Source of the DNA: DATLYB01 sp964502525
Lineage (GTDB): Bacteria > Bacteroidota > Bacteroidia > Chitinophagales > CAIOSU01
NCBI GenBank assembly: GCA_964502525.1
Contig: CAZCXH010000081.1
Coordinates: 1 to 20,873 of the forward strand
Direction: 5' to 3'
Length of the DNA: 20,873 nucleotides
Shown: piece by piece, positions 14,524 through 20,873 of the stretch
Layout: each line of letters opens with the position of its first letter
Numbering within the stretch: the first letter of the stretch is position 1
Position numbers and translations under genes: made by a program
The notes under the pieces: generated by a model
Told to the model about the DNA's origin: nothing
Database searches by the model: none
The model's input: only the letters and a program-made list of their open reading frames with translations

Positions 14524-14988
14524 TTATTCTTCCACCTGCATAATGCCCCTTTCCATTTGCCGGATTGTTGAATCAACATATTTCCTGTCATTGACCACGG
14601 GTCCATCATAATCAAAAGTCTTCCAAACATCTTCGCGCGTGTAATAGCCCATGCAGGCATAAGTCTTCACGCCAAAAAATCCCATGCGAAAGATCCGGAG
14701 GGGATTATTCTCGAACCATTTCAGCGCGCGGTCTTGCGCAGAGAGGTTGCATTTTGAAAAAGGCTTGCCGCCAAAGAAGAACCCGAACATCTCGACAACC
14801 GTGATGAATAACAATATTTTCTTGCGAAGCGGTTCGGGCATTTTATTCAATGCCCAATCCACTACACCTGCAGTTTGCATCGTGCCCCCACCGGGAGAAT
14901 CGGTATCAGGCGGGATGATGCGATTAGCAATGGCCAAAAAGGTTTTGAGCTTCGTTCCGGTGAGATGTTGAAGACGGTAGGTGGACAT
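14524..14988 (-). CDS. gluconate 2-dehydrogenase subunit 3-like protein
   Basis: 154 residues. Residues 10-50 TGTKLKTFLAIANRIIPPDTDSPGGG...AGVVDWALNKM fit the start of the gluconate 2-dehydrogenase subunit 3 family (PF13618), small helical partners of FAD-dependent GMC dehydrogenases. The rest is helical with many aromatics (MFGFFFGGKPF, FRMGFFGVKTYACMGYY). No Tat or Sec signal, unlike many relatives, so any complex with the GMC protein would be cytoplasmic or membrane-facing. The GMC gene is 1.4 kb downstream on the same strand with a plus-strand SGNH gene and a terminator between, so the two are probably not one transcript now. ATG at 14988. Confidence 0.75.
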   Translation of the reverse strand: MSTYRLQHLTGTKLKTFLAIANRIIPPDTDSPGGGTMQTAGVVDWALNKMPEPLRKKILLFITVVEMFGFFFGGKPFSKCNLSAQDRALKWFENNPLRIFRMGFFGVKTYACMGYYTREDVWKTFDYDGPVVNDRKYVDSTIRQMERGIMQVEE

Positions 14989-15209
14989 CGGGATAAAGAT
15001 AAGCGCTTTGATAACGCGAGTTGTGTATTAATCAACTCGAATAACTCGAATAAATGCAGAGTTGTGCGTGGGCTATGATGATCGTAAATTGGAGCGCACC
15101 GGAATAAATCGTCCACCTCCTTAATCCCTCGCCAGCGGGAGGACAGCCTGCCCGCATAGAGCCGGGTGACCGCCATAATCCATGCGCAATGGCATGCACC
15201 GGAAAAATT

Positions 15210-15240
15210 TTGGATGTTAATGGAAATAACAGGATTTTTG
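15210..15240 (+). promoter_or_regulatory. weak promoter candidate of the SDR gene
   Basis: TTG at 15210-15212, 20 nt, then GATTTTTG at 15233-15240, 7 of 8 to TAnnTTTG. Transcription would start about 10 nt before the ATG at 15257. Confidence 0.3.
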
Positions 15241-15256
15241 GATCCGTAATTTGTCC

Positions 15257-16039
15257 ATGAAAGTTCTCATCACAGGCGCCTCGCGCGGCATAGGGCGGGA
15301 AATCGTCCTTATGCTTTTAAAACAGGGATATGAGGTTATCGGCACATCGAGGAGCCTTGAAGGTCAGTCTGCATTTCCAATGCTGAAACTCGATCTCTCG
15401 GACAAAGATTCCATCAGGCTTTGCGCAAAGCAGGCCGGGGATATTGACGTTCTCATCAACAATGCAGGCATCAGCCAGATGGGGGCTGTGGAGGAAATGC
15501 CGGTGGAAAAAATGCGCGCGCTGTTCGAGACGAATTTTTTCGGGTTGATAGAATTGACAAAATGTTTCCTGCCGCAGATGCGGCAAAGGCGGAAGGGTTT
15601 CATCATCAACATAGGATCGCTTGCGGGCAAGTTTGCAGTGCCGTTCAAGTCGAGCTACGTGGCATCAAAGTTTGCGCTGGCCGGCTTTAGCTGGTCGCTG
15701 CGGAATGAAGTGATGCCCTTTGGGATCAAGGTAACGGTTGTTGAGCCGTCTGACATCAACACTGCCATCGAACCGGAGCTTTTCACCAAAGAAGGGTCGG
15801 AATATTCAATTAATCTTGGCAAGGTGAAAAAAGCAAGGGTGGAAAGCATGAGCAGATCGCCAAGCCCGAAGCTGGTAGCGGCAAAGGTTTCTGAAATATT
15901 GAAAAAACATCTAAATAACGCCAGCCAGCCGGATCCGTTCTATGCTGTGGGAAAAAACGCTTCGCTGAACGTGCTTGCAAAGCGCTTTGCACCGGACAGC
16001 TTTATTGAGAAGATGGTGAAAAAAAGCTATGGGTTGTAA
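15257..16039 (+). CDS. short-chain dehydrogenase/reductase
   Basis: 260 residues from ATG at 15257 (the frame also reaches a TTG two codons earlier). Classical SDR: TGASRGIG (T6-G13) binds the dinucleotide, with Arg10 favouring NADPH; N68-N69-A70-G71; catalytic S121, Y134 and K138 (YVASK). The C-terminal third (SPSPKLVAAKVSEILKKH...PFYAVGKNASLNVLAKRFAP) resembles the hydroxysteroid/retinol-dehydrogenase-like SDRs, which act on lipid-like alcohols and ketones, but the substrate is unknown. Single gene, convergent with the nitroreductase, separated from it by repeat-rich sequence. Confidence 0.9.
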   Translation: MKVLITGASRGIGREIVLMLLKQGYEVIGTSRSLEGQSAFPMLKLDLSDKDSIRLCAKQAGDIDVLINNAGISQMGAVEEMPVEKMRALFETNFFGLIELTKCFLPQMRQRRKGFIINIGSLAGKFAVPFKSSYVASKFALAGFSWSLRNEVMPFGIKVTVVEPSDINTAIEPELFTKEGSEYSINLGKVKKARVESMSRSPSPKLVAAKVSEILKKHLNNASQPDPFYAVGKNASLNVLAKRFAPDSFIEKMVKKSYGL

Positions 16040-16262
16040 TGTCATTGCGGGCGAAGCAATCCCCCTCCTGTTTACCGATGGTACAAATTCCAAAAGGTTA
16101 ATTCCTCGTCCGCATCATGCAGCGGCAGCGAGGCTATCGGATCGCTGATGCATGCTGAGTTTATCGCGAAGGTGCGTGCGTTTTGCCGGCACCATTCTCC
16201 CCCTGTTCGTCCGGCAGGCGGGGATGAACTCAGGATGACGGCTGGCGCGGCAATTTGGAATG
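16040..16262. repeat. patch of degenerate dispersed palindromic repeats
   Basis: The 229-bp gap between convergent SDR and nitroreductase genes is made of pieces I recognise as scattered intergenic repeats of this group: ATTGCGGGCGAAGCAAT (16043-16059); a CCTCG-CCGC/GCGG-CGAGG hairpin at 16104-16133; a GCATGCTGAGTTTATCG segment near 16150; and CCCCCTG...CAGGCGGGG with GATGAACTCAGGATGACG near 16198-16241. No gene is seen here. Confidence 0.5.
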
Positions 16263-16268
16263 CTCCTG

Positions 16269-16856
16269 TCATTTTTCCCACCTCACTTTTTCAATTATAT
16301 CGCCCCTTTTACCTTGAAGTAATTTTTCTTCCGCATGGCCAATGAAGAGGAACCCAAGCAGCTTGCCATTTTCTTCAAGACCAAAAAAGCCTTTGGCTTT
16401 CTCCTCATAGGTGATTCCGCCAGAAGTCCAATATGCAGCAATGCCAAAAGCGGTAGCTGTGAGAAACATATTCTGCACAGCGCACGCCACAGCCTGAATT
16501 TCCTCCACTTCGGGAATTTTACCGCTTTTCTGCCGCTTCATGCCAATGGAAATCACATGTGAGGATAGCAGAGGTCGCTGCAGCAGTTTATCGTATTTTG
16601 GCTGCTTGAACTCTTCGGGAGGCGTGATCTGGCGGTAAAGTTCCGACTGAAATTCAGCGAGCCTTTTCAATCCATTGCCTGAAAAAACCGAAAACCTCCA
16701 TGGTTCCGTAAGCCCGTGCGTAGGAGCCCAGTTAGCGTTTTCGAGCATCTTACGGACGATATTGTCATCCACTTTTCTGCCCGGCTCAAATTGTTCGGGG
16801 GGAATGTTTCTGCGCTGCCTGATGAGGGCGCTTAAATCGGTCACGCTAAAATTCAC
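16269..16856 (-). CDS. nitroreductase family protein
   Basis: 195 residues. FMN-dependent nitroreductase fold: RQRRNIPPEQF near the start (the usual R-x-S-R-R-x-F is altered to RQRRNIPPEQF); ANWAPTHGLTEPWRFSVF at about 41-58, matching the APxxxxxxPWRF segment; AVACAVQNMFLTATAFGIAAYWTSGG at about 122-147; and LGFLFIGHAEE near the C-terminus. This is closest to the small YdjA-like branch, which reduces nitro compounds or quinone-like substrates with NAD(P)H, substrate unknown. The start codon is GTG at 16856; there is no ATG before residue 37. It follows the lipoprotein gene by 12 bp, so they are co-transcribed. Confidence 0.87.
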   Translation of the reverse strand: MNFSVTDLSALIRQRRNIPPEQFEPGRKVDDNIVRKMLENANWAPTHGLTEPWRFSVFSGNGLKRLAEFQSELYRQITPPEEFKQPKYDKLLQRPLLSSHVISIGMKRQKSGKIPEVEEIQAVACAVQNMFLTATAFGIAAYWTSGGITYEEKAKGFFGLEENGKLLGFLFIGHAEEKLLQGKRGDIIEKVRWEK

Positions 16857-16868
16857 AATGGAAAGCGG

Positions 16869-17330
16869 TTATTTGTGCCCTGCGGTAAGCTCATCCATAA
16901 TACGCCTCGCTTCGGCTTCATCCTTCTTGTTCTTTGCGACCATCAACTTCTGGAGCAATTCTTTTTGACGGGCAACATCTTTCACGACATGATTCACCGT
17001 GTGGTTGATCATCCTCACCTTTTGGTTTTCGCCATACCACCAGTCTTCAGCAAATATCTTCGGGTCTTTCCCGACAGTTTCTTTATTGGTCGGCTCTCCT
17101 AGAACTGCGACAACATCTTCTTCGGTCATGCCGAACTTCAGCGAATCCAGCAGCGGGTTCCCTGCCGGCTCAACAGCCTCCTGCGGGGTTTCCTGAGGTT
17201 CAGAAGTTGAGGCTGTATCAACTGTTTCGGTTTCAACAGCAGCAGTGGATGATTCCGTGGTATTTTGATTCCCGGATGAGCAGCCCCACAAGGAAATAAT
17301 AACCACGGTGATAATAGAAAGTTGTTTCAT
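16869..17330 (-). CDS. SmpA/OmlA-like lipoprotein
   Basis: 153 residues from ATG at 17330. The open frame extends 21 codons further up, but only this start puts the lipobox in place: MKQLSIITVVIISLWGC, with Cys at about 17. A Thr/Glu-rich low-complexity linker (residues 20-57) is followed by a small alpha-beta domain, LDSLKFGMTEEDVVAVLGEPTNKETVG...WWYGENQKVRMINHTVNHV (about 62-115), with the GMT-x5-V-x3-LGxP pattern of SmpA/OmlA and related outer-membrane-associated domains (BamE-like). The C-terminal 40 residues are a charged helix. It lies 55 bp after the divergent-PAP2 gene and 12 bp before the nitroreductase. Role unknown; similarity to BamE is in fold pattern only. Confidence 0.75.
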   Translation of the reverse strand: MKQLSIITVVIISLWGCSSGNQNTTESSTAAVETETVDTASTSEPQETPQEAVEPAGNPLLDSLKFGMTEEDVVAVLGEPTNKETVGKDPKIFAEDWWYGENQKVRMINHTVNHVVKDVARQKELLQKLMVAKNKKDEAEARRIMDELTAGHK

Positions 17331-17385
17331 GTCATTTATTTTTGCCAAAATTGACATAATTGCGAATAATGTAGTCACACATTGT

Positions 17386-17877
17386 TCACGCAACGTATGT
17401 TTTAAGATACCATCTTAACCAGATGCTGACGGCAATTCCGAGACCTGCGCCTGCAAGCACTTCCATAGGCGTATGCCCCAGCAATTCCTTCAGCTTGCCT
17501 TTGTTAAGCTCCGGATTGTTTTGAAAAAGATTTTGCACGATTTGATTCAGCAATATCGCCTGCCTGCTTGCCGCCCTGCGAAGCCCGGCTGCGTCATACA
17601 TTACTATTGTGGCGAAGCCGACAGCTACCGCAAAAGTTGGCGAGGCATACCCGTCAACCAGTCCTACCGATGCTGCAAGCGCAACAACCGTTGAGCTATG
17701 GCTTGACGGCATGCCGCCTGTGGAAAAGAAAATGGAGAGATTGAATTTCCTTCGCTGCACTGCGAGTATGGCGGTCTTGATGCCCTGCGCCATCACGTTG
17801 GCGATGCCTGCGGCAATCATCACCTCATAGCCGTTGCCGTTTATCGCGCGAAGGAAATTGTGGAAATTTTCCTGCAT
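17386..17877 (-). CDS. divergent PAP2 family membrane protein
   Basis: 163 residues. Divergent PAP2 family (DUF212, YuiD-like): GGMPSSHSSTVVALAASVGL (about 54-73) holds the SxHS motif related to the phosphatase signature, followed by MYDAAGLRRAASRQAILLNQI (about 93-113) and ELLGHTPMEVLAGAGLGI (about 133-150). These resemble the motifs of PAP2 phosphatases acting on lipid diphosphates. About four membrane segments. ATG at 17877. It lies about 80 bp after purC with a heptamer repeat in between, and before the lipoprotein gene. Enzymatic activity of this subfamily has not, to my knowledge, been shown broadly. Confidence 0.88.
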   Translation of the reverse strand: MQENFHNFLRAINGNGYEVMIAAGIANVMAQGIKTAILAVQRRKFNLSIFFSTGGMPSSHSSTVVALAASVGLVDGYASPTFAVAVGFATIVMYDAAGLRRAASRQAILLNQIVQNLFQNNPELNKGKLKELLGHTPMEVLAGAGLGIAVSIWLRWYLKTYVA

Positions 17878-17886
17878 TACAGTTCC

Positions 17887-17939
17887 GTTTACGGTTTACG
17901 GTTTACGGTTTACGGTTCTTATAACTGAAAACCGTAAAC
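17887..17939. repeat. GTTTACG heptamer array with inverted partner
   Basis: GTTTACG occurs four times in tandem (17887-17914), followed by GTT. The last unit plus GTT (17908-17917) pairs with AACCGTAAAC (17930-17939) over 10 bp around a 12-nt loop. It fills most of the gap between purC and the divergent-PAP2 gene. The 7-nt period is not a multiple of three, so it is noncoding. It may be a regulatory hairpin or a slippage-prone dispersed repeat. Confidence 0.8.
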
Positions 17940-17955
17940 AGGAAACTGTAAACTG

Positions 17956-18924
17956 TCATGTAAGTTTCACCAGCGCTTTTAACACATTATCTTCTATTCG
18001 CTTCAACACATTTTCATAGGATGCGGGCTGGAATTTTCGTCCCATCAATGTTTCAAACAACTCGATGTACCGACTACTCACGCTTTCTATAAACCCATCA
18101 TGCAATTCCGGCATTACCTGACCCTTCAATCCCTGGAAGTTGTTCGCAATAAGCCATTCGCGGACAAATTCTTTGGACAACTGCTTCTGTTTTTCCCCGC
18201 AGGATTGGCGCTGTTCGTATCGGTCCGCATAAAAATACCGAGAAGAGTCGGGCGTGTGAATCTCGTCAATCAGATAGATCATGCCGTTGCTTTTCCCGAA
18301 TTCGTATTTGGTATCAACCAATATCAGTCCGCGCTCTGCTGCCATTTCGGTTCCGCGTTTGAAGAGGTCGCGCGTGTAGCGTTCCAGTGTTTCCCATTCT
18401 TTTTGAGTAACGATTCCTCTTCTGAGTATTTCTTCTTTCGAAATATCCTCGTCATGCCCTTCATCCGCTTTGGTGGCAGGCGTAATGATTGGCTGCGGAA
18501 GGCGGTCGTGCTCCTTCAATCCTTCGGGCAGCGGAACTCCGCACAGTTCGCGCTTCCCGCTTTTGTAAACACGCCACGCATGCCCCGTGAGGTAGCCGCG
18601 TATCACCATCTCGATTTTTATCGGCTCGCATTTTCTGCCGATAGCGACATTCGGATCGGGTGAATCAATGAACCAGTTGGGGCAAACATCAATGCACGAT
18701 TTTAAATATTTGGTCGCAACCTGATTCAGCACCTGTCCTTTGTATGGAATCGGCCGGGGCAAAATGACGTCAAACGCTGAGATGCGGTCGCTGGCAATCA
18801 TCACCAGGTAACGGTCGCCAATGTTATAGACATCGCGCACCTTCCCGTGATAAATGCTTTTTTGTCCCGGGAAGCTGAAATTGGTTTGCGTGATGCAGGT
18901 TGGAAATGATGTTGTTGGATTCAT
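17956..18924 (-). CDS. purC: SAICAR synthase
   Basis: 322 residues from ATG at 18924. Phosphoribosylaminoimidazole-succinocarboxamide synthase: the de novo purine step that joins CAIR and aspartate with ATP. Family motifs in order: KSIYHGKVRDVYNI (ATP loop), ASDRISAFDVILPRPIPYKGQVLNQ, EPIKIEMVIRGYLTGHAWR, PIITPATKADEGHDEDIS (Asp-rich active-site segment), LILVDTKYEFG, and IDEIHTPDSSRYFYADRYEQRQ. Length matches the Bacteroidota form. An in-frame ATG at 18957 overlaps the phoH stop, but the family normally begins a few residues before the TNFxFPGQ segment, so 18924 is preferred. Downstream of phoH, probably co-transcribed. Confidence 0.96.
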   Translation of the reverse strand: MNPTTSFPTCITQTNFSFPGQKSIYHGKVRDVYNIGDRYLVMIASDRISAFDVILPRPIPYKGQVLNQVATKYLKSCIDVCPNWFIDSPDPNVAIGRKCEPIKIEMVIRGYLTGHAWRVYKSGKRELCGVPLPEGLKEHDRLPQPIITPATKADEGHDEDISKEEILRRGIVTQKEWETLERYTRDLFKRGTEMAAERGLILVDTKYEFGKSNGMIYLIDEIHTPDSSRYFYADRYEQRQSCGEKQKQLSKEFVREWLIANNFQGLKGQVMPELHDGFIESVSSRYIELFETLMGRKFQPASYENVLKRIEDNVLKALVKLT

Positions 18925-18956
18925 GGATGCAATTTTACAAAATCCGTGATGACGCA

Positions 18957-19922
18957 TTACTGCGTTCCGTCTTTTTGGTCGCTGAGTTTGCCGTAAGCGT
19001 CTATTATTTTTTTCACCAATCTATGGCGGATCACATCGCCTTCATTGAGATAAACCGTGGCGATGCCGTCAACGCCTTCGAGGATTTTTACGGCTGTAAT
19101 AAGCCCCGACACCTGATGCTTCGGGAGGTCAATCTGCGTAAGATCGCCCGTCACAATGCACTTGGCAGCAGGACCTATGCGGGTGAGAAACATTTTCAAC
19201 TGCGCATTGGTGGCGTTCTGCGCTTCATCGAGAATGATGTAGGAATGGTCGAGCGTGCGCCCGCGCATGAATGCCAGTGGCGCCACTTCAATCACGCGGT
19301 TTTGCATGTAATAATTCAACTTGTCAATCGGAATCATATCGTCCAGCGCGTCATAGAGCGGTCGCAGGTAGGGATCAATTTTCTCCTTCAGGTCTCCGGG
19401 CAGAAAGCCGAGACTTTCGCCTGCTTCGACAGCCGGTCGCGTGAGAACGATTTTTTTGATAACACGGTTTTTCAACGCCCTCACCGCGATGGCAACTGCG
19501 GTGTAGGTCTTGCCGGTTCCTGCCGGACCGATGGCGAACAGCACGTCATGCGTCTCGCTCATCTTCACCATCTTGCGCTGGTTGGGCGTGCGTGCGCGCA
19601 CCATCAGCCCGTTCCTGCCGTGAACGAGCACCTCATCGCCATTTTCCTCCGGAAAAATATCTTCAACCGAAATGTTCAGCAGCGCATTTTCCACATGACT
19701 TTCAGTAAGAGTTCCTTCCTTGCCGGCAATCTTAATCAGTTGGTCCACCTTGTCTCTGAAACGGTCAATTTCATCCTCGTCACCATTCACTTTTATCTTG
19801 TTGCCGCGTGAAACTACCTTGAGGTTCGGGAAAGCTTTTTTAAGAAGATGCAGGTTGGAATCGTTGACGCCAAAGAACTCTATCGGGTTGACGTCATCGA
19901 GGTTGATGATAAGCTCGCTCAA
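18957..19922 (-). CDS. phoH: PhoH family ATPase
   Basis: 321 residues. An N-terminal alpha-beta domain (residues 1-105) with FFGVNDSNLHLLKKAFPNLKVVSRGN is followed by the PhoH P-loop domain: Walker A GPAGTGKT (132-139), Walker B YIILDEAQ (231-234 LDEA), and further family segments VLTRPAVEAGESLGFLPGDLKEKIDPYLRPLYDAL and CIVTGDLTQIDLP. PhoH proteins are RNA-associated NTPases, often linked to stress or phosphate responses; the exact role is unresolved. The start must be TTG at 19922: the frame is closed by a stop 30 bp upstream and has no ATG. A perfect TAAATTTG box (19948-19955) precedes it. Followed directly by purC. Confidence 0.94.
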   Translation of the reverse strand: MSELIINLDDVNPIEFFGVNDSNLHLLKKAFPNLKVVSRGNKIKVNGDEDEIDRFRDKVDQLIKIAGKEGTLTESHVENALLNISVEDIFPEENGDEVLVHGRNGLMVRARTPNQRKMVKMSETHDVLFAIGPAGTGKTYTAVAIAVRALKNRVIKKIVLTRPAVEAGESLGFLPGDLKEKIDPYLRPLYDALDDMIPIDKLNYYMQNRVIEVAPLAFMRGRTLDHSYIILDEAQNATNAQLKMFLTRIGPAAKCIVTGDLTQIDLPKHQVSGLITAVKILEGVDGIATVYLNEGDVIRHRLVKKIIDAYGKLSDQKDGTQ

Positions 19923-19947
19923 AAAATTTTGTTCTAATTTTAAAATT

Positions 19948-19955
19948 CAAATTTA
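19948..19955 (-). promoter_or_regulatory. -7 box of the phoH transcript
   Basis: On the minus strand TAAATTTG is a perfect TAnnTTTG, about 25 bp before the TTG start of phoH; the implied leader is about 18 nt. No good TTG is found at the -33 position. Confidence 0.45.
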
Positions 19956-19973
19956 ACTAAATTATCCCAACCC

Positions 19974-20750
19974 GTGCCCATCGTCACTCTTACGACTGAC
20001 TTCGGAATCAAAGATTATTATGTAGGAATGCTGAAAGGGGCGATGCTGAATATTAACGATCGGCTTGCGGTAGTTGACATTTCACATTACATTCAACCAT
20101 TCAACATTACTGAAGCGGCATTCGTCCTGAAGAATTCGTTTTACAGTTTTCCAAAGGGGACGGTGCACCTCGTAACTGTGAACAACGAAGATGACCGCAC
20201 CGCAAAATATATTGCCGCTGAATATCAGGGTCACTTTTTCCTGGGCTTTGACAATGGTCTTTTCAGCATGGTTTTCGACAGGCAGCCTGACGCGGTAGCG
20301 GAGGTGATTCATGCCGGGCAGAATGGTTCAGCGGCTTCCTTTCCCTGGAAGAATATTTTTGCAAAAGCAGCATGCGCCCTGGCGAAAAGCGGCAGACTCG
20401 ATGATGTAGGGAAGCCGCTGAAGGAGATACAGACAAGGACAGGGCTCGCTCCGACTGTGCAGGAATCGCTGATAAGAGGCTCCATCATTTATATTGACGC
20501 GTTTCACAACGTGATCATCAATGTCAGCAAAGACCTGTTTTCTAAAACACGCAGGGAGCGCAGCTATACCATCTCCTTCAGGCGCGAGAAGATCTCGAAC
20601 ATCAGCGAGAGCTACCATGACGTTGAGGAGGGCGAGATGCTTTGCCTGTTCAACTCTGCCGGCTATCTGGAAATCGCCATCAACTCAGGCAAAGCAAGCA
20701 ACCTGCTCGGATTGAATATTGGCGATACGGTGCTGATTGATTTTGAATAA
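19974..20750 (+). CDS. S-adenosyl-L-methionine hydroxide adenosyltransferase (DUF62) family protein
   Basis: 258 residues, starting at GTG (19974). Residues 2-25 PIVTLTTDFGIKDYYVGMLKGAML match the N-terminal signature of the DUF62/SAM hydroxide adenosyltransferase family, related to fluorinase and chlorinase; DNGLFS at about 93-98 and AGYLEIAINSGKASNLLGLNIGDTVLI near the C-terminus also fit. The family splits SAM into adenosine and methionine. The segment usually written YIDxFGNxxTN reads YIDAFHNVIINV here (H for G, I for T). Divergent from phoH across 51 bp. No operon partner downstream in the window; the short 3' flank holds GTGTT-type repeats and a GAGTTGA/TCAACTC hairpin at 20853-20869. 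Confidence 0.9.
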   Translation: MPIVTLTTDFGIKDYYVGMLKGAMLNINDRLAVVDISHYIQPFNITEAAFVLKNSFYSFPKGTVHLVTVNNEDDRTAKYIAAEYQGHFFLGFDNGLFSMVFDRQPDAVAEVIHAGQNGSAASFPWKNIFAKAACALAKSGRLDDVGKPLKEIQTRTGLAPTVQESLIRGSIIYIDAFHNVIINVSKDLFSKTRRERSYTISFRREKISNISESYHDVEEGEMLCLFNSAGYLEIAINSGKASNLLGLNIGDTVLIDFE

Positions 20751-20852
20751 CCTTGTAGGAGTGTTGGGTGTTACGTGTCGGGTGTTGCGCAAAAATGAAT
20801 TGACACAACACACAACAAATTGTGGTAGCCTGAAATACGTTGACCGATTTTG

Positions 20853-20869
20853 GAGTTGAAAATCAACTC
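20853..20869. repeat. small perfect hairpin at the right edge
   Basis: GAGTTGA (20853-20859) pairs with TCAACTC (20863-20869) around AAA. No T-tract follows within the window. It is about 100 bp after the SAM hydrolase stop, and its role is unclear. Confidence 0.4.
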
Positions 20870-20873
20870 AAAA

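Noticed and set aside
17887..17917. CRISPR or telomere-like array
   Set aside because: Four 7-bp copies without spacers, in a short intergenic gap; too small for either.
18900..19811. 303-residue plus-strand open frame
   Set aside because: It is a full shadow of phoH, which has Walker A and B motifs and family segments; the shadow has none.

Overview
The window looks like chromosomal DNA of a Bacteroidota bacterium, probably environmental and pigmented. The evidence is: two small proteins ending in type IX secretion (T9SS) sorting domains; a DUF5686/CarboxypepD_reg outer-membrane protein; a CrtB/CrtZ/CrtYcd carotenoid operon; SD-poor starts; and several matches to the Bacteroidota promoter (TTG, about 19 nt, TAnnTTTG). 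No rRNA, tRNA, CRISPR array, phage or transposase gene was seen, and the genus cannot be told from the sequence.

Layout. 1-3634 (minus): a TPR protein, a short T9SS protein, and the N-terminal 705 residues of a secreted, highly repetitive fibre-like protein whose C-terminus lies outside the window. 3635-4328: a gene-poor 0.7 kb stretch with two nested hairpins, one ending in a U-tract on the minus strand. 4329-4784 (plus): a second short T9SS protein with a good terminator. 4899-7384 (minus): the carotenoid operon crtB, an exported unknown, crtZ, crtYcd. 7700-10198 (minus): the DUF5686 protein. 10298-16039: five genes on alternating strands (sulfotransferase +, GMC oxidoreductase -, SGNH hydrolase +, gluconate-2-dehydrogenase-subunit-3-like -, SDR +). 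16269-19922 (minus): phoH, purC, divergent-PAP2 gene, SmpA/OmlA-like lipoprotein, nitroreductase. 19974-20750 (plus): a SAM hydroxide adenosyltransferase (DUF62).

How the genes work together. The crt genes would condense GGPP to phytoene (CrtB), cyclise lycopene to beta-carotene (CrtYcd) and hydroxylate it to zeaxanthin (CrtZ). The desaturase CrtI is not in the window and must be elsewhere. The GMC protein and the subunit-3-like protein are probably partners, although an SGNH gene on the other strand separates them. The left-hand TPR/T9SS/fibre genes may form a cell-surface module. The phoH-purC end looks like core housekeeping.

The points most worth a second look are: the higher-order repeat of the fibre gene (a perfect 180-bp tandem beside a 177-bp tandem), the structured 3.7-4.0 kb intergenic region, the exported unknown in the crt operon, a near-ideal promoter lying inside the apparent 5' end of the sulfotransferase ORF, and repeat elements that have reshaped gene ends, including the crtYcd C-terminus.
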